The notes under the pieces: generated by a model
Seen by the model: the letters and a program-made list of their open reading frames with translations, nothing else
Databases searched by the model: none
What the model was told of the DNA's origin: nothing
Position numbers and translations under genes: made by a program
Source of the DNA: Strigomonas culicis
Lineage: Eukaryota; Euglenozoa; Kinetoplastea; Trypanosomatida; Trypanosomatidae
Assembly (NCBI GenBank): GCA_000482145.1
Contig: AUXH01000219.1
Location: 1-27,179, forward strand
Reading direction: 5' to 3'
Length of the DNA: 27,179 nucleotides
Part shown: piece after piece, positions 23,201-27,179 of the stretch
How positions within the stretch are numbered: position 1 is the first letter of the stretch
How the letters are laid out: each line of letters opens with the position of its first letter

Positions 23201-25133
23201 GTGGCTGCTGGAGGAAGTGCAGCGGCAGTGGCCCGTGCTCTTCTGCGTGCTGCCGCTCGAACGGGACGACGGCGCGGGCGGCCTGGCGACACCACCCGCC
23301 GAGGCGCACCCGCTCCGCGCGGCCAAGGGGCCGCGCACCGCCCCGGCGGCGGCGGTGGCGAGCGACGGCGGCGCGCCGTCCGGGGCGCTGCGGATGCAGC
23401 CGCCGCCGCCGCCGCCGGCCGCCCTCGCGGTGCTGGCGGCGGCTGCCCAGCTGTGCCGGCAGGTGCTGCTCCCCGTGTGCCAGCAGAGCACGCAGTCGCC
23501 GTCGGAGTCCGAGTGCCTGGCGCGGGCGCCGCTTGCCGTGACGGCGCTGCGCACCGTGGCCGCGCTCCTCTTGGTCGACACGATTCACCTGCGACCGTTC
23601 TTCGACCTCGCCGCGGAGAGCGGCGGCAGAGGCAAGGAGGGCAAGGAGGCCGCCGCGAAGAGGTGGAGGGAGGCGAAGGGAGCGGGCGAGACGCCGCCGC
23701 CGTGGCGGGACGAGGCGATTCGCGTCTGCGCGGAGGACCTGCGGGTGCTGGCCGCCTACCGCGAGACGCTGTTCAGCCAGCACCCGGCGCACCGTCTCGC
23801 GCATCAGATCAAGGCGGACTGCCTCGACTTCTTGCTGTCGGACCACCTGATGCGGCTGCCGTACCACGTGCTGCACGAGTTCGGGCTGCTGCTCGCGGCG
23901 CTGCAGGGCATGAACAGCGCCTTCCACCCGTACAGGCTCACGCTGGAGCTCTTCGACGGCATCCGGGAGAAGTGCAAGTACACCCCGGGCGGCATCAGCT
24001 ATATGTTCACGAGCGCGGAGAAGGAGGGCCAGCAGCGCGAGGCGAAGCTGCGCCGCCTTGCCTTCTTCCTGCTGTGGATGCCGCCGTCGCTGCTGCTGTG
24101 CCAGCACAAGGCCGTCTTGGTCTTCGTGAAGGAGTACATGGTGCAGACGCTCGCCCTCTACGACGCGAGCTTCTTTGCGCAGACGCCGAACGTGACGGAG
24201 CCGCCGACCTGGTGCCGCAACGAGAACCACGCGGACGACGTGGTGGCGCTCGTGACGCGGGAGAAGCTGAGCCTCGCGCCGCTGCAGGCCGTCTGCTTCC
24301 TATTCCGCGTCATGCTGCTGCTGCTCTCCGCGCCGGAGGCGCCGGTGCTGCCGCTGCTGGCCGGCGACGACCCCAGCCCGGCCGCCGGCGAGCCGCTGTA
24401 CCCCCTCCTGCAGACGCTCTGGCAGATCCTTCTGCCCTACCTGCTGGTGGCGCTGCAGCTGCGCGTGCCGGCCGCGCGTCCCGCCGCCCCTACGGAGGAG
24501 GAGCGGGCCCGTGCGCAGCGCGCGGAGGAGCACGTCCGCCGGCTGCAGTGGGAGGTGCTGAAGGTGGTCGACTTCAGCCTCACCGTCTCGTGTAGCGGAT
24601 GCCTGCCCTTCCGTGGCCTCTTTCTCGATGCGCTCTTCCGCCGCGACGCGGACGGCCGCGGCAGCCGGCTCGTCGCCGCCCCGCTGGTGCAGCAGCTGTG
24701 GGCGGACTATCAGAAGGCAAAGGCGCAGGCGGCCGCGGCGGCGCGGCCGGCGGCCGCGTCGTGGGCGGCGCGGCGGCGGTCAACCGCGGTGGCGGGGCGG
24801 ACGGTGTTTGCCTCGCCGGCCGCCGGCGCGCTGTTCCAGCGACCGCCCCCCGCCGCGCCGCGCGCGGAGTTCCTGTTGAACCCCTTTCTCCACCTGCCGG
24901 AGCCGGAGAGCCAGCGGCTCCCGCCCAGCGGGGCGGAGCTGCTGCTGGAGGCCTTCAATGCGCACTACAGTCTGCTGCCCTCGCCGCAGGCTGTGGCTGA
25001 CGGCGAGGACAGCAGCGCAGATGCGGATCCGTTTACCACGCGGGAGGGGCTGCAGCTGCTGATGGAGAAGGACCTCAGCTTGATCGATCCGGAGGCCGTG
25101 GAGCTGTCACTCGCGTGCTACTATAGAGAGTAG
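17286..25133 (+). CDS. DOP1: Giant helical-repeat protein, Dopey/Dop1-like
   Basis: A 2615-residue protein. Residues about 35-320 match the style and order of the Dopey N-terminal domain: YRKFAAELHRLLLEVKG followed by EWAKLATLL, then LGVQRKAVEVLQAYL, FPFLMEPFLLFLPQAP, and VFLSMVWQAA followed by a helix-rich stretch. Dopey proteins (yeast Dop1, animal DOP1A/B, about 1700-2500 residues) are peripheral membrane proteins of the Golgi and endosomes that work with Mon2 and the flippase Neo1 in retrograde traffic. The remainder is Leu/Ala-rich alpha-helix of ARM/HEAT type with Pro/Gly/Ala-rich linkers (about residues 156-174, 875-910, 1255-1285 and 2015-2045). A conserved-looking helical block lies at about 2180-2350, with a further helix pair at about 2420-2460. 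No signal peptide or clear membrane segment is seen. The start at 17286 follows the splice acceptor at 17221. The Dopey call rests on the N-terminus only; another HEAT-repeat family is possible. Confidence 0.75.
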   Translation: MSSEQSGPASTVTGAHSSTAATPTPHAHEVYCNHVQIDALHSAPYRKFAAELHRLLLEVKGTPPAEWAKLATLLTSIARSLQKPHYSHTYEAEPPATGQTVTVPVLRVAPLLDLALFVQVLSIGLDARQVLGVQRKAVEVLQAYLASCGVDGAAAAGGGEGPARTPPPPPAASAAPWSPLATQFPFLMEPFLLFLPQAPVQLWPAMLALLQALLHHLFAAPTAALSLVPVNFIYGVLSAVLVCLAEPEGSSIHRTALELLLRIYQHLAVLHLADGAQRLSGSEVFLSMVWQAAATGAAAGATRQAALHLLRAVLLSPALYGPADAAAGGGDVRTLGCSTTTKAVLLRALTHLLLLPDSGAVGTSPAAIANNQTSNPGKNSRSRTQNLKILLELIQSDCPLADPTRATIFSPREVNQLVLSVLLVFHELQQPEGSASGAPADSAVGNCKERIVTWLCGAAPSYLLYGLVRARDEGSEAPAVAVLSNCVADVMSFVTGNSPDAAEDAQPPTMLLWEGGEFALLAQHVATRELALGTDGNRMCGRAAVLAALWSAVHRVVHYASLASRRQTDMPGGQDPLTHLLFFADNRADASVAPPRLLQQLMDGLLWLARPAEDGDAPPPALFDHFFALLPFACWASVVRHALHRARAEDWADRPKGLARSWTHVHTLLSWCVRAVRREPEAPRRTAITDELAHLVEECTALLADDVQQLLQSAAVGSGGGDTAWAQQGVHAKGMLRALQVLLTVFSEDAFDSSRRPHSPTGALCGVRRSIDTCWEISVTLTRFLAHQEEATELPTADGKGAAAMCLLRDALLFPLLRLCFALTSVLEPPPPDEAGDPLTLPSCASETATSPLDSNDPRSTPAAPECADGDGRTPTPRCGKAKMRWVVEDVLRPLVRGRPAPGGALSPLRLRLVHCLSQLALFATSGRHAAVYTTDRVSRPVRQLLLRELGPAVLTALWQAYIPASLGGRVGDVEAETDIFFEYTVRLCLQSTTLRQHFDTMLVEEWDAAQPPGEPDPCATHNKLVFFVYFLLLFQKNHTIPAVPAAGRRAGRPSTTGPVSSSSLEEGALPARPTDTAPGGGGYATAEYHEGALLPYFFTAYVLVLTSLRHTPTAVHSTGPRTNRHAVQLVQPLLAAAPGMALLPLLDAYLPAANPTVETAACLRPAGTTADGTIAYAYRPLDAKELLQHIELFCYTIFPAPERLVSHLLHASAAPAAAGEGDGREPTRGFTVSATLQARLALLDPTLGEAQAAPPPAGSGPATPSPRASSPPPSTAPLAHSLVLLFFVVARQSLVGAQVHVAAAPGEAPEAGVDPLLDVATSRRLDAVVSSIHLFYIFLKALLSSTSAALFTAPHAAAGGGGRESLPAVCALCDFLAHPLVELLYVSTETSATVPNSSLHAAPDAGGGARARGTGRALYVFFPIQSVLLHTLQLLVPFLDTAAATLAHSFNRHRVCCLPLRAPLLLPCFAHVLRCVKAHAMEGDVVLSSVLASWCTALTALLPHYHQPKTIAQVLELLLPLLVELQETLVRALYADREPCAAAAGAARRWVGDDTAATSERKACLVTCLQTVQEVLRIVHSKDVNAASLADAASHAGAAPPTAGERDKKDIVRREDVFSSSVLYGPLRPLFGQILRQAATVVLHHSLWTRRHKVGQQQRAASGHEYAGDLGRAAHFHDLLYQHGECVSAASALLQLLFQQMSPQRALREYMRFVAERFHLHVASVLDAASADDGAAPADAPLLEEAVLLPLKVAGCSLTALLQCGRQILLAALQPAARGTRDAAVAVLHTDLYYARYVPVVHEHGACRDDRFRLARLFRGAPGAAPSAVPLSVAMLTVHYFAVLFGTNEVLRCMYPLREVGQHYASFVAMVTRYANGFVAAPGSGSGARRVDFLSLLLMLRAAGQLRGRLHRLALRSTPPPPAAASVTLLCTHLFDTDAFYDWLRTVLLAAGAAGGGAGALLASADPLLHTWLLEEVQRQWPVLFCVLPLERDDGAGGLATPPAEAHPLRAAKGPRTAPAAAVASDGGAPSGALRMQPPPPPPAALAVLAAAAQLCRQVLLPVCQQSTQSPSESECLARAPLAVTALRTVAALLLVDTIHLRPFFDLAAESGGRGKEGKEAAAKRWREAKGAGETPPPWRDEAIRVCAEDLRVLAAYRETLFSQHPAHRLAHQIKADCLDFLLSDHLMRLPYHVLHEFGLLLAALQGMNSAFHPYRLTLELFDGIREKCKYTPGGISYMFTSAEKEGQQREAKLRRLAFFLLWMPPSLLLCQHKAVLVFVKEYMVQTLALYDASFFAQTPNVTEPPTWCRNENHADDVVALVTREKLSLAPLQAVCFLFRVMLLLLSAPEAPVLPLLAGDDPSPAAGEPLYPLLQTLWQILLPYLLVALQLRVPAARPAAPTEEERARAQRAEEHVRRLQWEVLKVVDFSLTVSCSGCLPFRGLFLDALFRRDADGRGSRLVAAPLVQQLWADYQKAKAQAAAAARPAAASWAARRRSTAVAGRTVFASPAAGALFQRPPPAAPRAEFLLNPFLHLPEPESQRLPPSGAELLLEAFNAHYSLLPSPQAVADGEDSSADADPFTTREGLQLLMEKDLSLIDPEAVELSLACYYRE

Positions 25134-25350
25134 ACGGATGGCTTCTTTTTCCTATTCTTATTACTGTATGAGATTCTTGTCCTTTTATTCTTGCATACTG
25201 TAACTGTCACTGTCCTGTTCCACTTTCTTATCATCATGTACATCCATCACTAACAAGAAAAAAAAACCGCAAGAATACATTACCCACTTTCTTTAGAAGA
25301 GGGATTTCTTCTCTTATGTTAGTGTGGATTCGTTCACGATGCTTGTCTAT

Positions 25351-25382
25351 CTTTACTCTCCCTTCTCTTCCTTCTGTTTTAG
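25351..25382 (+). promoter_or_regulatory. Polypyrimidine tract and candidate spliced-leader acceptor
   Basis: T/C-rich 25351-25380 is followed by an AG at 25381-25382, with another at 25386-25387. It gives a 5' UTR of about 178 bases containing the CA repeat. Confidence 0.65.
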
Positions 25383-25415
25383 TTTAGTTTTACACTTAGA
25401 TATACATACACTCAT

Positions 25416-25419
<4 letters not shown>

Positions 25420-25452
<33 letters not shown>
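25420..25452. repeat. (AC)n microsatellite in a predicted 5' UTR
   Basis: An uninterrupted 33-base AC run between the candidate splice acceptor and the start codon at 25561, flanked by CATA units. Confidence 0.95.
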
Positions 25453-25456
<4 letters not shown>

Positions 25457-25560
25457 TAAATACCCCCTTGTGCGTTTGCGATAGGAGGCGCGAATCTCTT
25501 GATTCACGGTTTGTTAGCATACGCATCACCCCATCCCTCTAGACCCATCCTCCCGTGCCA

Positions 25561-27179
25561 ATGGAGGAAGAGCGGTTCTTCGCCGAGCAGCTGGCGGCCC
25601 TCAAGCGCGAGGAGCAGGCGCTGGCGCAGAAGCTGACCGGCCGCGGGGTCCCCGTCCCCGCCGCCGCCGTCGCGCCGCTGCCGCTGCCGCAGCCCCAGCA
25701 GGCCGCCACCGACGCGGGCGGCTTCCCGCTCCCCCCGCGGGCCCCCCCCGGGCGCCTTCGCGGCGGTGGACCCCAACGTCTACCACAGCAAGGCGGGCGC
25801 GCCCGCGAAGGGGGCGGCCGGCGTCGACGCTGCCTTGCTGCAGGACCAGCTGCGGCGGATCCAGGCGCAGCAGCGCGCCTACGAGACCGCGGCGAGCCAG
25901 GCGATGCGCACCTACTTCAAGGCGGTGCAGGACACGGACGGCTACGCCCAGCAGCGCGCGCGGCGGCTGCAGGGCGCGAAGCCCTTTTCCTTCGAGCGCC
26001 GCGAGCTGATGAAGGCGCCCCGCACGAAGGACCGCCGCGCCGAGGCGGAGCGGCGCGCGGCGGCGGAGGCGGCGGAGCGCCAGCGCCACTTTCGAGCGGC
26101 GCCGGTGCCGCCGACCACCTTCATGAACAAATACGACGTGATGGTGGAGGAGTGGGGCCAGCGTAAGGCGGCCGCGCTCACCCTCGCGAAGGAGCGCGCG
26201 GACATCGCGAAGGAGGAGAAGGCGTTCATCCGGGAGTCCGCGCGCGGCCTGCAGCAGGCACGCGCGGAGCTACTCGGCGCCGCGTACGACGCGGACGGCC
26301 GCGCCGTCCCGCGCAGCGCGGTGCGCCGCGCGCAGAGCGCGGCCGCCGAACGCGCCGCGCGCAAGGTGCACTTCCCGATGGAGGTGCCGCTGGAGGTGAA
26401 GATGAAGTTCTGGCCGGCGCTGAAGGAGCACGAGCAGCTGCGCAAGGAGCGCATCAAGCACGTCGCGGCCGAGATGAAGAAGGAGACGGACGAGCACTTC
26501 CACAAGGTGATGCCGCTGCTGTCCGCGCCGCCGCCCGCCGCCGGCGGCGTCCCCCCGGGCGCGTTTGGCATCGGCGGCGCGGCACTGCAGCAGCAGCCAC
26601 TGCTGACCGCAGATCCACTCGGTACCACCCCAGCGGCGGTGCTGGTGCCGGGCGTCACGGCGGACGTGGCGACGCCGCTGCCGGCCCCGGGTGCGCTGCC
26701 GCTGCCAACGAGCTACCCCCTGCCGCAGAGCACCGGCCTGCTGTCGGGGACGGAGCCGCCGCTGCCGCTGTTGGGCGGCGACGCGCCACCGGGCGGGGCC
26801 GTGACGCAGCCGCCCACGCCCAGCGCGGTGCCAACACCACCCGTGAGCGGCGCGGAGGGGGTGGGGGTGGCCGCGACGCCCGGCGCCGAACCGGCGAAGG
26901 CGGAGGAGCCGAAAACGAAGCGGAAGAAGCAGCAGAAGCCGCCGCCGCCGAATAAGGAGTGCACCTTCAAGCCGCGCATCAAGCCCGGCGTGCCGGACTA
27001 CGACAAGCTGTGGGCGGAGGAGCGCGTCGCGCTGCAGGAGCGCCGAAAGAAGCACCCGACGACCATGCCGGCGCCCTTTGTGCTGACGCCGTGTGAGCGT
27101 GTGCGGCCGGTCGGCAAGCGGCCGGCGCCGCGCCGCGCCGGCCCCCCGCCGCGCGCGCTCCGCCCCCGCCTCCACCGTG
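25561..27179 (+). CDS. FAM161-family (UPF0564) protein, frameshifted and 3'-truncated by the window
   Basis: The ATG at 25561 opens a frame of about 60 sensible residues (MEEERFFAEQLAALKREEQ). After the C8 run at 25742-25749 that frame becomes Gly/Arg/Ala-rich nonsense, stopping at 26166. The frame one base later is open to the window end and reads as a real protein. In joined numbering: KPFSFERRE at 140, FRAAPVPPTTF at 177, a Lys/Glu-rich helix, FPMEVPLEVKMKFWP near 265, a Pro/Gly-rich linker, a Lys-rich stretch, then CTFKPRIKPGVPDYDKL at 467 and TTMPAPFVLTP near 500. PF-F-RE, F-A-PVP, KP-I-P-VPD and PF-L-T are the recurring blocks of FAM161 proteins, which bind microtubules and scaffold centrioles or basal bodies and cilia. 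The shift is more likely a homopolymer read error than decay, since about 475 downstream codons stay open and conserved. Confidence 0.8.
25742..25749 (+). other. Frameshift site: run of eight C
   Basis: Codon sense moves by one base exactly at this C8 run. Upstream the sensible frame is that of 25561; downstream it is that of 25562. One C fewer (or two more) would join the two parts. Confidence 0.85.

Larger units (their letters stand above)
25134..25560. other. Intergenic region upstream of the FAM161-like gene
   Basis: AT-rich spacer with a T/C-rich first 100 bases, an A run near 25258-25267, a pyrimidine tract at 25351-25380 and a CA repeat at 25420-25452. No gene or RNA gene is seen, and no ATG lies between 25383 and 25561. 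Confidence 0.78.

Noticed and set aside
21404..24595. 1063-codon frame in another + frame inside the Dopey-like gene
   Set aside because: Extremely Ala/Arg/Gly-rich with no motifs; it is the frame-shifted reading of a high-GC gene whose own frame is open for 2615 residues.
1..27179. Mobile elements, CRISPR arrays, tRNA or rRNA genes, strand-switch region, viral or toxin genes
   Set aside because: None were recognised. All genes face one way, and no cloverleaf, transposase, reverse transcriptase or spaced-repeat pattern was seen.

Overview
The window looks like nuclear DNA of a trypanosomatid protist (Kinetoplastea). Eight protein genes all lie on the + strand. They are intronless, very GC-rich and Ala/Arg/Pro-rich, and separated by roughly 400-700 bp of AT-rich, low-complexity sequence. 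Each gap carries at least one long polypyrimidine tract followed by an AG shortly before the next start codon, the layout expected for polycistronic transcription resolved by spliced-leader trans-splicing and polyadenylation. TGA, TAA and TAG all end genes, so the standard code applies. I cannot fix the genus from sequence alone.

Layout. (1) 621-3632: a multidomain protein with an N-terminal PARP-like (ADP-ribosyltransferase-fold) region whose catalytic triad looks lost, an RS-repeat linker, a B-box zinc finger, a coiled coil and a C-terminal MATH/TRAF domain. (2) 4225-5295: an unrecognised coiled-coil protein with less biased base composition than its neighbours. (3) 6002-8344: a class 3 lipase resembling sn-1-specific diacylglycerol lipases. 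(4) 8797-11430: a TruD/PUS7-family tRNA pseudouridine synthase. (5) 11896-13776: a MYND zinc-finger protein with a helical C-terminus. (6) 14426-16891: a type I membrane protein with an S33-type alpha/beta-hydrolase ectodomain that seems to lack the nucleophile. (7) 17286-25133: a 2615-residue helical protein whose N-terminus resembles Dopey/Dop1 trafficking proteins. (8) 25561 to the window end: a FAM161-family cilium/basal-body protein, cut by the window edge and interrupted by a one-base frameshift in a run of eight C.

The genes do not form a pathway. Shared strand and order reflect a polycistronic unit, in which unrelated genes are co-transcribed and individually controlled after transcription. 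The most unusual items are the PARP-like/B-box/MATH fusion (1) and the predicted membrane-anchored pseudo-hydrolase (6). No RNA genes, mobile elements, CRISPR arrays or strand-switch region were seen. Family assignments come from motif reading by eye; no database search was run.
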